64,000 nt of DNA, taken from positions 1,112,001-1,176,000 of the forward strand of contig CM068313.1 in assembly GCA_034766995.1 (NCBI GenBank). Reading direction: 5' to 3'. Below the pieces are notes generated by a model. The model was not told the DNA's origin. It was given only the letters and a program-made list of their open reading frames with translations, and searched no databases. Shown piece by piece: positions 11,516 to 26,952 of the stretch. Numbering within the stretch: position 1 is the first letter of the stretch; each line of letters opens with the position of its first letter. A program made the position numbers and the translations under genes. Source of the DNA: Acanthacorydalis orientalis. Lineage: Eukaryota; Arthropoda; Insecta; Megaloptera; Corydalidae.

Positions 11516-14500
11516 ATGAGCCAGTTAGACTTGCTGTATCAAAATCAAAACTATGAATATTTAGAAGACAGAGATGTCGATAACGAGTATCTGTTTAAGG
11601 TAAATATAACACATTTTGTTATTATTTATTTCGTGCGGTTAATTGGTAGGAGGTTAATGAACCCTGTGCATATTTTTTTTTATTGATTTAACGCTGCATG
11701 CGTGTCGAAAAGATTAAGCGCTGATTCTGCTAGTAGATGTAATAAGTGTTCTTAACGAAATTCGATCATGTCATGGATAAGTGTTTATCAATAATTAATT
11801 GCTCGAGACTGTAGCACTGACACGTGCATACCGATTTTTTTTATTCCAGGTTGTGTCAGTATGAGCTTTAGACATGCGAATACTTTTTTTTGAAAAAAAT
11901 AAATAATGTACAGGTGAAAGTATTTAAAGTAGAATGGGTTTAATAAACGCTCATGGATAAATTTTAAGACTAGTCTTTTTTTGAAAATTAATTCGAAAAC
12001 TAGGAAATTTGTCATAGAAAAACAAAAATAAAACATGACCGAAAGTGATTGTATTTTTTCCAAAATACAATTCACTCAATCATTGTCACGAGATAATCGG
12101 ATTTATAAAAATGTATATCCGGAAGTGATGCTATTAAAGGAAATGATCCAAGATTCAAAATTACATGCGTGTTCAGTTTTGACACACTACTAAATATTAA
12201 ACTGTATGCGAAAGCAAATCAGATTTTTAGGAAGTGTTCGGGAAATTGTGACATCCTTCAGACATATCTGGACATGCAATGATCTGAACGGGCATATGAA
12301 TTGTTTTTAAGGATATCAGATAGCCTGTAATAATCTAGAGGCCCGTGTCTCGATACACAGCGCTCTGTACAGACGAACGATTTTTCTCTGCATCGTTTAG
12401 ACACCTTGTGTCAGTCTACAGGCTCATATCTCGACACACGGGCTTCTTTACAGATGTTGGATTTTTTTTGTACAGTGATTGGATATTCTGTGATAGTTTA
12501 CAGGCTTATTTTTCATCACACAGGTCTCTGTACGGATGTACGATTTTTTTCTACAGAGTTCGGATATCCTGTGTTACTTTACAAGGCCGATGTCTCATCA
12601 CACAGGTCTCTGTACAGATGTACGATTTTTTTCTGTAGAAATTAGACATCCCGTGTCAGTCTGTAGGCTCATATCTCGACACATAGGCTTCTGTACAGAT
12701 GTACGATTTTTTTATGTAAATTTCAGACATTCTGTGACAATCTAGAGGTACATATTATGACACACGCGCTTCTGTACAGATGTTAGATTTTTTCTGTAGA
12801 CTGTAGATATCTTGTTTTAATTTACAAGCCCATATATCGGCACATAGGATTCTCTACGGACGTACGATTTTTTTCTGTAAAGTTCAGGTATCCTGTGTTA
12901 GTCTACAGGACCATATCTCGACAAATAGGCTTCTATACAGATGTACGATTTTTTTCTGTAGTGTTTAGACATCCTGTCTCATTCTACACGCCCGTATCTC
13001 GACACATAGGCTTCTGTATAGATGTACGATTTTTTTCTGCAGAGTTCAGGTATCCTGAGATAGTTTACAGGCCCATATCTCATCACAGAGGTCTCTGTAC
13101 AGACGTATGATTTTTTTCTGTAGATTTCAAACATTCAGTATCAATCTACAGGCCCATATCTCATCACAGAGGTCTCTGTACAGACGTATGATTTTTTTCT
13201 GTAGTGTTTAGACATCCTGTCTCATTCTACACGCCCGTATCTCGACACATAGGCTTCTGTATAGATGTACGATTTTTTTCTGCAGAGAGAAACGACGTAG
13301 GAATTTTTTTAACACACTTCATACACTCTACCCTATAATACTACCCCATATCTATATGTACAGTCCTCCGAAACGACGTTGGAATTTTTTTAACACACTT
13401 CATACACTCTACCCTATAATACTACCCCATATCTATATGTACAGTCTTCCGAGAGGACGTAGGAATTTTATTAACACACTTCATACACTCTATCCTATAA
13501 TACAACCCCATATCTAGATGTACAGTCCTCCGAAACGACGTTGGATTTTTTTTAACACACTTCATACACTATACCCTATAATACTACCCCATATCTAGAT
13601 GTACAGTCTTCCGAAAGGACGTAGGAATTTTTTTGAGTTACTTCAAGCACTCTACCTTATAATACAACCCCATATCTAGATTCACGGTCCTCCGAAAGGA
13701 CGTAGGAATTTTTTTAACACACTTCATACACTCTACCCTATAATACAACCCCATATCTAGATGTACAGTCTTCCGAAAGGACGTAGGAATTTTTTTGAGT
13801 TCCTTCAAGCACTCTACCATTATAATACAACCCCATATCTAGATACGCGGTCCTCCGAGAGGACGTTGGAATTTTTTTAACACACTTCATACACTCTACC
13901 CTATAACACAACCCCATATCTAGATGTACAGTCTTCCGAAAGGACGTAGGAATTTTTTTAACACACTTCATACACTATACCCTATAATACAACCCCATAT
14001 CTAGATGTACAGTCTTCTGAAAGGACGTAGGAATTTTTTTGAGTTACTTCAAGCACTCTACCTTATAATACAACCCCATATCTAGTTGATCGGTTCTCCG
14101 AGAGGACGTAGGAATTTTTTTAACACACTTCACACACTCTAGCCTAGAATGCAACACCATATCTAGATGCTCGGACCTCCGAGAGGACGTAGGAATTTTT
14201 TTGAGCTACTTCAAGCACTCTACCTTATAATACAACCCCATATCTAGATGTACAGTCTTCCGAGAGGACGTAGGAATTTTTTTAACACACTTCATACACT
14301 CTACCCTATAATACAACCCCATATCTAGATGTACAGTCCTCCGAAACGACGTTGGAATTTTTTTAACACACTTCATACACTCTACCCTATAATACTACCC
14401 CATATCTAGATGTACAGTCTTCCGAAAGGACGTAGGAATTTTTTTATCACACTTCATACACTCTACCTTATAATACAACCCCATATCTAGATGTACAGTC

Positions 14501-17500
14501 TTCCGAAAGGACGTAGGAATTTTTTTGAGTTACTTCAAGCACTCTACCATTATAATACAACCCCATATCTAGATACGCGGTCCTCCGAGAGGACGTTGGA
14601 ATTTTTTTAACACACTTCATACACTCTACCCTATAATACAACCCCATATCTAGATGTACAGTCTTCCGAAAGGACGTAGGAATTTTTTTAACACACTTCA
14701 TACACTCTACCTTATAATACAACCCCATATCTAGATACGCGGTCCTCCGAGAGGACGTTGGAATTTTTTTAACACACTTCATACACTCTACCCTATAATA
14801 CAACCCCATATCTAGATGTACAGTCTTCCGAAAGGACGTAGGAATTTTTTTAACACACTTCATACACTCTACCTTATAATACAACCCCATATCTAGATGT
14901 ACAGTCTTCCGAAAGGACGTAGGAATTTTTTCAACACACTTCATACACTCTACCCTATAATACAACCCCATATCTAGATGTACAGTCTTCCGAAAGGACG
15001 TAGGAATTTTTTTAGTTACTTCAAGCACTCTACCTTATAATACAACCCCATATCTAGATGCTCGGACCTCCGAGAGGACGTAGGAATTTTTTTGAGCTAC
15101 TTCAAGCACTCTACCTTATAATACAACCCCATATCTAGATGTACAGTCTTCCGAGAGGACGTAGGAATTTTTTTAACACACTTCATACACTCTACCCTAT
15201 AATACAACCCCATATCTAGATGTACAGTCTTCCGAGAGGACGTAGGAATTTTTTTAACACACTTCATACACTCTACCCTATAATACAACCCCATATCTAG
15301 ATGTACAGTATTCCGAAAGGACGTAGGAATTTTTTTAGTTACTTCAAGCACTCTACCTTATAATACAACCCCATATCTAGATGCTCGGACCTCCGAGAGG
15401 ACGTAGGAATTTTTTTGAGCTACTTCAAGCACTCTACCTTATAATACAACCCCATATCTAGATGTACAGTCTTCCGAGAGGACGTAGGAATTTTTTCAAC
15501 ACACTTCATACACTCTACCCTATAATACAACCCCATATCTAGATGTACAGTCTTCCGAAAGGACGTAGGAATTTTTTTAACACACTTCATACACTCTACT
15601 CTATAATACAACCCCATATCTAGATGGTCGGTCCTCCGAGAGGACGTTGGAATTTTTTTTAGTTACTTCAAGCACTCTACCTTATAATACAACCCCATAT
15701 CTAGATTCACGGTCATCCTAGAGGACGTAGGAATTTTTTTAACACACTTCATACACTCTACCCTATAATACAACCCCATATCTAGATGTACAGTCTTCCG
15801 AAAGGACGTAGGAATTTTTTTATCACACTTCATACATTCTACGATATAATACAACCCCATATCTAGATGTACAGTCCTCCGAAACGACGTTGGAATTTTT
15901 TTAACACACTTCATACACTCTACCCTATAATACTACCCCATATCTAGATGTACAGTCTTCCGAAAGGACGTAGGAATTTTTTTAACACACTTCATACACT
16001 CTACCCTATAATACTACCCCATATCTAGATGTACAGTCTTCCGAAAGGACGTAGGAATTTTTTTAACACACTTCATACACTCTATCCTATAATACAACCC
16101 CATATCTAGATGTACAGTCTTCCGAAAGGACGTAGGAATTTTTTTAACACACTTCATACACTCTACCCTATAATACTACCCCATATCTAGATGTACAGTC
16201 TTCCGAAAGGACGTAGGAATTTTTTTAACACACTTCATACACTCTACCCTATAATACTACCCCATATCTAGATGTACAGTCCTCCGAAACGACGTTGGAA
16301 TTTTTTTAACACACTTCATACACTCTACCCTATAATACAACCCCATATCTAGATGTACAGTCCTCCGAAACGACGTTGCAATTTTTTTAACACACTTCAT
16401 ACACTCTACCCTATAATACTACCCCATATCTAGATGTACAGTCTTCCGAAAGGACGTAGGAATTTTTTTGAGTTACTTCAAGCACTCTACCTTATAATAC
16501 AACCCCATATCTAGATACGCGGTCCTCCGAGAGGACGTTGGAATTTTTTTAACACACTTCATACACTCTACCCTATAATACTACCCCATATCTAGATGTA
16601 CAGTCTTCCGAGAGGACGTAGGAATTTTTTTAACACACTTCATACACTCTATCCTATAATACAACCCCATATCTAGATGTACAGTCCTCCGAAACGACGT
16701 TGGAATTTTTTTAACACACTTCATACACTCTACCCTATAATACAACCCCATATCTAGATGTACAGTCTTCCGAAAGGACGTAGGAATTTTTTTGAGTTAC
16801 TTCAAGCACTCTACCATTATAATACAACCCCATATCTAGATAGTCGGTCCTCCGAGAGGACGTTGGAATTTTTTTAACACACTTCATACACTCTACCCTA
16901 TAATACAACCCCATATCTATATTCACGGTCCTCCGAAAGGACGTTGGAATTTTTTTAACACACTTCATACACTCTACCCTATAATACAACCCCATATCTA
17001 GATGTACAGTCTTCCGAAAGGACGTAGGAATTTTTTTAACACACTTCATACACTCTACCCTATAATACTACCCCATATCTAGATGTACAGTCTTCCGAGA
17101 GGACGTAGGAATTTTTTTAACACACTTCATACAGTCTACCCTATAATACAACCCCATATCTAGATGTACAGTCCTCCGAAACGACGTTGGAATTTTTTTA
17201 ACACACTTCATACACTCTACCCTATAATACAACCCCATATCTAGATGTACAGTCTTCCGAAAGGACGTAGGAATTTTTTTAACACACTTCATACACTCTA
17301 CCCTATAATACTACCCCATATCTAGATGTACAGTCTTCCGAGAGGACGTAGGAATTTTTTTAACACACTTCATACAGTCTACCCTATAATACTACCCCAT
17401 ATCTAGATGTACAGTCTTCCGAAAGGACGTAGGAATTTTTTTGAGTTACTTCAAGCACTCTACCTTATAATACAACCCCATATCTAGATACGCGGTCCTC

Positions 17501-20500
17501 CGAGAGGACGTTGGAATTTTTTTAACACACTTCATACACTCTACCCTATAATACTACCCCATATCTAGATGTACAGTCTTCCGAGAGGACGTAGGAATTT
17601 TTTTAACACACTTCATACACTCTATCCTATAATACAACCCCATATCTAGATGTACAGTCCTCCGAAACGACGTTGGAATTTTTTTAACACACTTCATACA
17701 CTCTACCCTATAATACAACCCCATATCTAGATGTACAGTCTTCCGAAAGGACGTAGGAATTTTTTTGAGTTACTTCAAGCACTCTACCATTATAATACAA
17801 CCCCATATCTAGATAGTCGGTCCTCCGAGAGGACGTTGGAATTTTTTTAACACACTTCATACACTCTACCCTATAATACAACCCCATATCTATATTCACG
17901 GTCCTCCGAAAGGACGTTGGAATTTTTTTAACACACTTCATACACTCTACCCTATAATACAACCCCATATCTAGATGTACAGTCTTCCGAAAGGACGTAG
18001 GAATTTTTTTAACACACTTCATACACTCTACCCTATAATACTACCCCATATCTAGATGTACAGTCTTCCGAGAGGACGTAGGAATTTTTTTAACACACTT
18101 CATACAGTCTACCCTATAATACAACCCCATATCTAGATGTACAGTCTTCCGAAAGGACGTAGGAATTTTTTTGAGCTACTTCAAGCACTCTACCTTATAA
18201 TACAACCCCATATCTAGATGTACAGTCTTCCGAGAGGACGTAGGAATTTTTTTAACACACTTCATACACTCTACCCTATAATACAACCCCATATCTAGAT
18301 GTACAGTCTTCCGAAAGGACGTAGGAATTTTTTTAACACACTTCATACACTCTACCCTATAATACAACCCCATATCTAGATGTACAGTCTTCCGAGAGGA
18401 CGTAGGAATTTTTTTAACACACTTCATACAGTCTACCCTATAATACAACCCCATATCTAGATGTACAGTCTTCCGAAAGGACGTAGGAATTTTTTTAACA
18501 CACTTCATACAGTCTACCCTATAATACAACCCCATATCTAGATGTACAGTCTTCTGAAAGGACGTAGGAATTTTTTTAACACACTTCATACAGTCTACCC
18601 TATAATACAACCCCATATCTAGATGTACAGTCCTCCGAAACGACGTTGGAATTTTTTCAACACACTTCATACACTCTACCCTATAATACAACCCCATATC
18701 TAGATGTACAGTCTTCTGAAAGGACGTAGGAATTTTTTTAACACACTTCATACAGTCTACCCTATAATACAACCCCATATCTAGATGTACAGTCCTCCGA
18801 AACGACGTTGGAATTTTTTCAACACACTTCATACACTCTACCCTATAATACAACCCCATATCTAGATGTACAGTCTTCCGAAAGGACGTAGGAATTTTTT
18901 TAACACACTTCATACAGTCTACCCTATAATACAACCCCATATCTAGATGTACAGTCTTCCGAAAGGACGTAGGAATTTTTTTGAGCTACTTCAAGCACTC
19001 TACCTTATAATACAACCCCATATCTAGATGTACAGTCCTCCGAAACGACGTTGGAATTTTTTTAACACACTTCATACACTCTACCCTATAATACAACCCC
19101 ATATCTAGATGTACAGTCTTCCGAAAGGACGTAGGAATTTTTTTGAGCTACTTCAAGCACTCTACCTTATAATACAACCCCATATCTAGATGTACAGTCT
19201 TCCGAGAGGACGTAGGAATTTTTTTAACACACTTCATACACTCTACCCTATAATACAACCCCATATCTAGATGTACAGTCTTCCGAAAGGACGTAGGAAT
19301 TTTTTTAACACACTTCATACACTCTACCCTATAATACAACCCCATATCTAGATGTACAGTCTTCCGAGAGGACGTAGGAATTTTTTTAACACACTTCATA
19401 CAGTCTACCCTATAATACAACCCCATATCTAGATGTACAGTCTTCCGAAAGGACGTAGGAATTTTTTTAACACACTTCATACAGTCTACCCTATAATACA
19501 ACCCCATATCTAGATGTACAGTCTTCTGAAAGGACGTAGGAATTTTTTTAACACACTTCATACAGTCTACCCTATAATACAACCCCATATCTAGATGTAC
19601 AGTCCTCCGAAACGACGTTGGAATTTTTTCAACACACTTCATACACTCTACCCTATAATACAACCCCATATCTAGATGTACAGTCTTCCGAAAGGACGTA
19701 GGAATTTTTTTAACACACTTCATACAGTCTACCCTATAATACAACCCCATATCTAGATGTACAGTCTTCTGAAAGGACGTAGGAATTTTTTTAACACACT
19801 TCATACAGTCTACCCTATAATACAACCCCATATCTAGATGTACAGTCTTCCGAAAGGACGTAGGAATTTTTTTGAGCTACTTCAAGCACTCTACCTTATA
19901 ATACAACCCCATATCTAGATGTACAGTCTTCCGAAAGGACGTAGGATTTTTTTTGAGTTCCTTCAAGCACTCTAAAATTATAATACAACCCCATATCTAG
20001 ATGTACAGTCTTCCGAAAGGACGTAGGAATTTTTTTAACACACTTCATACACTCTACCCTATAATACAACCCCATATCTAGATGTAAAGTCTTCCGAAAG
20101 GACGTAGGAATTGTTTTGAGTTACTTCAAGCACTCTACCATTATAATACAACTCCATATCTAGTTGATCGGTCCTCCGAGAGGACGTAGGAATTTTTTTA
20201 ACATAGCTCAAAAACTCTACGTTACGTTACAACCCCTTATAGACGCTTGTGGTCATCTTAGAGGTCGTAGGAATTTTTTCTACATATTTCAGACACTCTG
20301 TCTTAAGATACAGCCCCATATATGGACACGGTTGTCCGAGCGGACTCACAAGTTTTTTTGTAATGGTCATTCACTCTTCATTTAGACATAATTACAGGGC
20401 AATAATTTCACAACATCTAGAGATTGCAATTTTTATGACAAGTCGCTTTTTTCAAAATATATTCTACTTAAAATTTCGATTTTATCATAGATATGACCGT

Positions 20501-23500
20501 TTTATTTTCAAAAAAATGGATTTTACGATATTGGAACTGCTGTGTGTTGACAAATTTCTATTTGTTTTGAATTGTCGACATGTCTGGTCTAGAATTAGCC
20601 AATGTTTAGTTAAATAGTTTTTCGCTCCCAGAATTGATACTCCACTGCTTTTAAATCATTATATGTACATAAATTAGGTATTTTCAGCCACGATAAAATA
20701 TTTTTGGTAACAATAAAGGATATTATAGATTTTTTCAAGCGTGTCACATTTTGAGAGAATAGACAAAACTCTCTGAAAGAGATTCTCTTCTGTAAAAACT
20801 GTATTTCGGAATCGGGAGTGTAAGTTTTAGCCCAAATCGATTACATTCGATCCAAGTTATCGATTTATGTCGAAAAATTGTAACATTTTCAACTTTCATT
20901 TTTTGACCGAAAAAAACGCACGACCTACAGTATGCAAATTTTGATCCAAAATCATGATTTTTCAAACGCGTTCAAACTGGCTTGGAATTTAGATTTTATC
21001 AAAAACAATAGCATATTATTGAGAAAAATCAGCTTTTCAACGATCGGAGAGCGACAGTTAGCTATGGAACGGCGCTCTTTTCGATTTTCAGTTTTCGGCT
21101 AACAAATCGCCATTTGCTGATAAATAATTTTTTTAATCACAGATTTATAAATGTACCGCTTTATGAATTGTCAGCAACTTACAAATAGATATTTTTGTTC
21201 CTTAAAAAAATATTTCAGATGATAATAACGCATAGTTTCGATTTGTTTACGCTTTTTATGCGTCGGGAGAAAAGGAGAAATTCTTCAAAAACGTATCTCG
21301 CTCGTAAATTACTTATTTTCGAATTAGAAATACAATTTTTAGCCTAGATTTATTCAATTCCCTCTAAACAATTAGTTTTTGATGAAAAAGTCCACCGTTT
21401 CCAACTTTCATTTTTTGACCAAAAAAAAACGCACGACCTACAGTATGTAAATTTTGATGAAAAATCATGATTTTTGAAAAGTGATTTTTTCTGCTCGAAT
21501 TCGCGATTTTATCATAAAGAACAACAGAGTATCAACATAAAATCGCTTTCGACTGATTACAAAATGATATTTCTTTACAAAACAGCGCTTTTTCCCATTT
21601 TGGTTTTTTTCTAAAAATCATCATTCGCGATTAAATATTTTTTATCTCGAAAATCTACATCTCTATCGCCGTCAAACCGATACTGTATTATAAAATAGAT
21701 ATTTTCCGACTCACAAGAAAATATCCAACGAGAAAAACATACAGATTCGATTTATTTTACACTTTTTGTGTCTTGAAGAAAGATATGAAATTCTTCAAAA
21801 ACGAATTTCGCTCACAAAACCCGTATTTTTAGATTAGAAATACAATTTTTTGCCCAAATCTATTCAATTCGCTCTAAATACTTAGTTTTTGATGAAAAAG
21901 TTCAACGTTTTGTATTTTCACACGACCTACAGTATGCAAATTTTGATGAAAAATCACGATTTTTCAAAAACGATCAATATGGGTCGGAATTTCTTTTTTA
22001 TCAAAAACATTAACGTATTATTGAGAAAAATCAACTTTTCAACGATCAGAGAGCGATAGCTGGCTATGGAATGGCGCGCTTTTCGATTTTCGGTTTTCAA
22101 TTAAGTCAGCATTCGCAGTTAAATTATTTTTAAATAACAGATTAATAAATGTACCGCTTTATAAATTATCAGCCTATAAATAGATATTTCTTTTCTTAAA
22201 AAAAATATCCCGGATGATAATTACGCACAGTTTCGATTTGTTTAAACTTTTTATGTTTTGAGAGAGAAGATGAAATTCTTCAAAAATGAATCTCGTTCGT
22301 GCAATCTATATTTTCGAACCAGGAATACGATTTTTGACCTGAATCAATTACATTCGCTCTAAATAATTAATTAAAGATCATTTTCTTTTTTAAACTAGTT
22401 TAATTTCTGCAATTGTAAACAATTTAATCCTGTAAGTTAGATACTTGCAATTATTGAAGTGAATAAAGTTGCATAGCATGTAGGAAAAGTAAATAATATA
22501 CACTAATCGAAAAAGTATTGTCATAAAATTTTCAGAAATAAATGCTTGTAACTTCGATAACCGGATATATTTTATATAAATATTTCGGTGTTAGGTTTGA
22601 GCAAGTATTGTTATTCGATGACACGAAAAATATCACCAATTTTAATTCGATAAATTAAAAATAAACAGGATGCATGTAATTCGGTACGCCGCACTTTTTA
22701 TGTTTTGAGAGAGAAGATAAAATTCTTCAGAAACGAATCTTGGTCGCACAATCCATGTTTTCGAACCAGGAATTCGACTTTTGGCCTAAATCGATTAAAT
22801 TCGTTCTAAATAATCAATCTGTGGGGAAAAGTTCACCATTTCGAACTTCCATTTTTTTCATTTTCATTTTTTCAATTTTCATTTTTTGTCTTGAAAAGAA
22901 ACGCACGACCTACAGTGTGCAAATTTTGATGAAAAACCATTATTTTTCAAATTTATTCTGCTCGAACTTGTGATTTTATCATAAACAACGAAGCATTAGC
23001 GACGAAAGACATGTTTTTTATGTATGCATTTATTATATATACTTTCAGAACAGCGTTAGTCTTTCAGTTTTTGCTTCAAATTGTCATCTTCAATTCAATA
23101 AAATTGCTTGAGAATCGGTCGTCATTTTACAAAGAAACACAAACTAATCAGATAGACAATTAAAAACAATTGAAATACTGTACAAGTGACTGATCCGCTC
23201 TGTGCACATTTCAGTACATTCCACAGACCGAATTCACAAGGATCGCGAAACAAGTGTACCGGGAGAAAAAGAAACGCGAGGAGGATCTCGTGTGGGAGAA
23301 ATTCTGTATGCGGACGAACAAGGTGTCGCCGATTTTGGGCGGATACGTCGTCAGGGCGTCCGAAAGTGTTTCGGACGAGAAGTGCTGTCCTGCGAACATC
23401 GACGAAAATTCGCTGTTCAAGTCCGGCGCGATCACGATCATATCGAGCGGGCGGTGTGAAGGACACGACGTGCCGGTCGAGGAGGATCGGAGACGAGACG

Positions 23501-26500
23501 CGGAAGATACAAGAGATGTAAGCGGTTTAAGATAGGAAAATAGGAATCGGTGCGGATGAGTGCCAGTACATGTCGACTGACGAAGAAGTGTAACTAAGAG
23601 AGACGAATGACCACCATCCTGTCCCGTTCTAGTCGAGAAATTCTTTTATCTAAATTCCAAAGATCGGGCATTACAGTCCTGACACTGTGGCTAAATTCAC
23701 TTTCACAAATTCACACTTTTCTCACTCCACAAACCAAATTCTTTGTAAATCATTGTTGGTTATTGTTTAAGTGGATTTCGATGGCAATGCCAACATCTTC
23801 AGAGCGCCATGGCACAGGAATATCTGATCTTTTTTGTCGTTTGTGGAATGAAAAAGGAATTCGTTTGTGAAAATGGCGATGATTTATATTAATAGTTTAA
23901 CGAGCCCACTCCCCATTGCATTTAGACATCTGGCTGTCCTGCAACTCATGCAGCATAATCGAGGCCGGTCGTCACTGCATGTGTAATCAGTAATAGTTAA
24001 AAGAGGTTGTCTGGAAGTGATCGTTGTTGATCAACCAGATGGTAAAAATCACGATTCTATTGTAACCGAAAATCACTTAAAAGTAGTTTATAAGTCTGGT
24101 CAGGTTCGATCCCATTAGCTCAAATCAAATCATTTTTGATCAAGTCAGTTAAGATCAGATCTAATACGACTGCTCAGGTCTGACTACAATAGATCTAGTG
24201 ACAGATAAAGTTAGGTTAGGTCGAGTTTATCAGTTCTGTGTAGGTCAGGTCAGATTGGACCAAATCTAGTCGAGTCATATCTGGATTTTGACACGGGTAG
24301 CATGGGCCACTGCTTAGGGTGGAAAATTTTGAATAGCTGAAAGTTTTATCTTCAATCATAATTTCGATTTACACGTAGCTCAGATGTGAAATAAAAAATT
24401 AAATCTAAACATTTCCGTCAGATCGGCTTGGTCGAGCTAGATCCTATCTGATAGAACCAAATCTGTCAGGTTTGTCCAGTCTGATCAAGTTTAATTAAAT
24501 CAGGTCAGATTAGGCGGGCCTGATTCTGTCGAGACAGGTCAGGTCGTCTCAGGTAAGGTCAGGTCAGTGCAATGTAATTTGTGGAACCGATTTATTTTTC
24601 TAACGCTTCAACGTTCGTCAATCGACAAGTACTGAAATTATTAGAGCAGTGAGTAGACAAAATGCGACAGGGACTGAGGTACAATTTTTACCGAGATTTA
24701 AGTAACCGGCGCTGGTTGGAACTGTTTCACAGCCAGCGATTCGAATGACGAAAAAATAATAGTAACACTTTAATTACTCATCCAGCGAATAGCCGTGAAC
24801 GCCAGTACAGACCGGAGAGTCACGACGGACGCCCCCGAGACGGTGGAAGATTCGAACGACATTGATGTATACGAGTACTGCGTCGCTAAAGAGAAACTGA
24901 ACATCAAGAAGATCAACACGGTCCAACAGAAGATCGGTTCCATCGTCGATAAGATCAGGCAAGTGTTTGTGCGCGAGAGGGACGGCGGACCGTCTTCAAA
25001 TTTTTGACAGTTCTGTCAGAGATGACGTGAATCGTTTTTCACATTTCAAGCGACCTGTGGGACAAAATACCGAAACCGGACGGCGGCGACGACCTGTCGA
25101 GGCGACAACAGCGCGCTGCCGAATTCGCGAGCCGCTTCTCCCGGAATTATTTATATTACGCAGGAACTCAGGTGCGCCATTCGTCCAGTACACCCGAAAT
25201 ATCCTTTTGGTCATATTTCGTTGTTGTTCTTTTCACACAGTACAATGACATCAGGAAGATTATCAAATCGGCGTCGGTCAAGAACAACAGCAGCAGCTAC
25301 GTTCTCAATCCGACATTTTGGCAGAAACTAGTGAGGATCCATCACATAATTGTCGACGGTTTACAGGTAAAATGAGTCGAAGCGAACGAACGGACGACGA
25401 AATGAGAACTTTGAATTTCGAACAGGCTTACTTCAAGCACATGCCGAGCTCTGTCCCCGGAGGCGTTCCGGACAAACTGGACGAGCTGCTGAAACACGCG
25501 TGTAACATAGACGAGATCTGTAACGACGAGACGATGGGCTCGGTCCTGTACGTCGATAGAGAAGAAAAGGTTCGTGCTAGTTCAATAGATCGAGTCATGA
25601 AGGATATGTAGATAATCGAAATTCACAAACAGCTGCATTTATGCGAGCTTAGGCGGCGTGCTCGGCTGACACGGCTTCAATTGTTCATGTAAACCAATCA
25701 AAATACACTACTTTCAGTACTAAGTGATCATGGCTAGCCGTGCTCGCTGCTTGGCACTAAATACAGGTATAATTTTTACTGTTCGTTAACTCTCCAGTTC
25801 CGGTGCTGTAAACTCAGCCAATTTCAATCACGTTCCTACAACCGATCAAAATGACTCCATCACGAATAAAAAATATGTAAATTTGTATATCACTCTTTTG
25901 TATATCATGGTTGTGAATATTTAGTGTTTTTAATCACGATTTTCAACATACTTTCGTGTTTGTATTGAACGAAACAATGCTACAACAATGTGTAATCATA
26001 ATTTGTAAAATGACAGCTCGATATATTGTAAAAGGAATGAGTTAGAAGATAGAATAAAACACGAGTGCGAGAAAGAACGAGCGAGTCGTACGTCATAGAT
26101 GTCTGTATTCTTTTGTTGAAGACGCCTGCGATATTTTTAGTATCAGTTTGCTTTGATATTGTCATATTAGTAACTCATAAGTCGTTGATAAGATGTGATA
26201 TCTTTTGATTGGAAATAATTTATTTACCTGATATTAGTTGAGGGAAGCTTAATGAAATTTTGTACAAACGTCCATCTGTTTATAAAGTAAACATCTATCT
26301 TAGGCAAATAATTTGTATCTGAAAACATATTCTTCAAATACCGATTTGTAAGAAACAAAACGATCCAAAATATCCCCAACGTTGTCGCAAACTTTCAGGA
26401 CCTCGGCGCGAAATACCGACTGCTGCAGGATAAAATCGACTCGCTGAACTCGAAACACGGCACGAACGAACCGCCGACGGCCGATCCTGGCCAACAGGGA

Positions 26501-26907
26501 CCGGCGAAAAAGGGCGCAGAGAAGACGAACAGCGTTCCGGCGAACAAACTGTCGATGTACTGCAGCAGTTACGGGTTCAAGACGCTCGCGCAGGTGTCGG
26601 CGCTCAAGAAGAACATGAACGTGCTGGCGAAAAGGAAGTGAGTCGGGTTCTGGACGATTTCTCGCCGTGTCGGCGCCGCCGCAAATACAATACGGATCCG
26701 TTTCTCGAAACAGGTTCGGACTGCAGCCGAACAAACGGTGCACGAGGAAACCGAAACAGGAGCCGAGCGATAATAAAATGGAACTGTACATCGAGGAGAA
26801 CGAGTCGAAGCAAAGTGTTAAGAAGTCTGTGCAGCTGAAGAGTTGCCCGAGGGAGGACGATATCGTCACGCAGATGGAGATTGTACGGCAGCAGGAATTG
26901 GTATGCA

Positions 26908-26952
<45 letters not shown>

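Noticed and set aside
13286..20345. CRISPR-like array
   Set aside because: Units are head-to-tail without unique spacers, the genome is eukaryotic, and variants show satellite evolution.
26300..26908. 202-codon minus-strand frame
   Set aside because: Antisense of exons 7 and 8 of the 715-residue gene, which have phase-matched splice sites on the plus strand.
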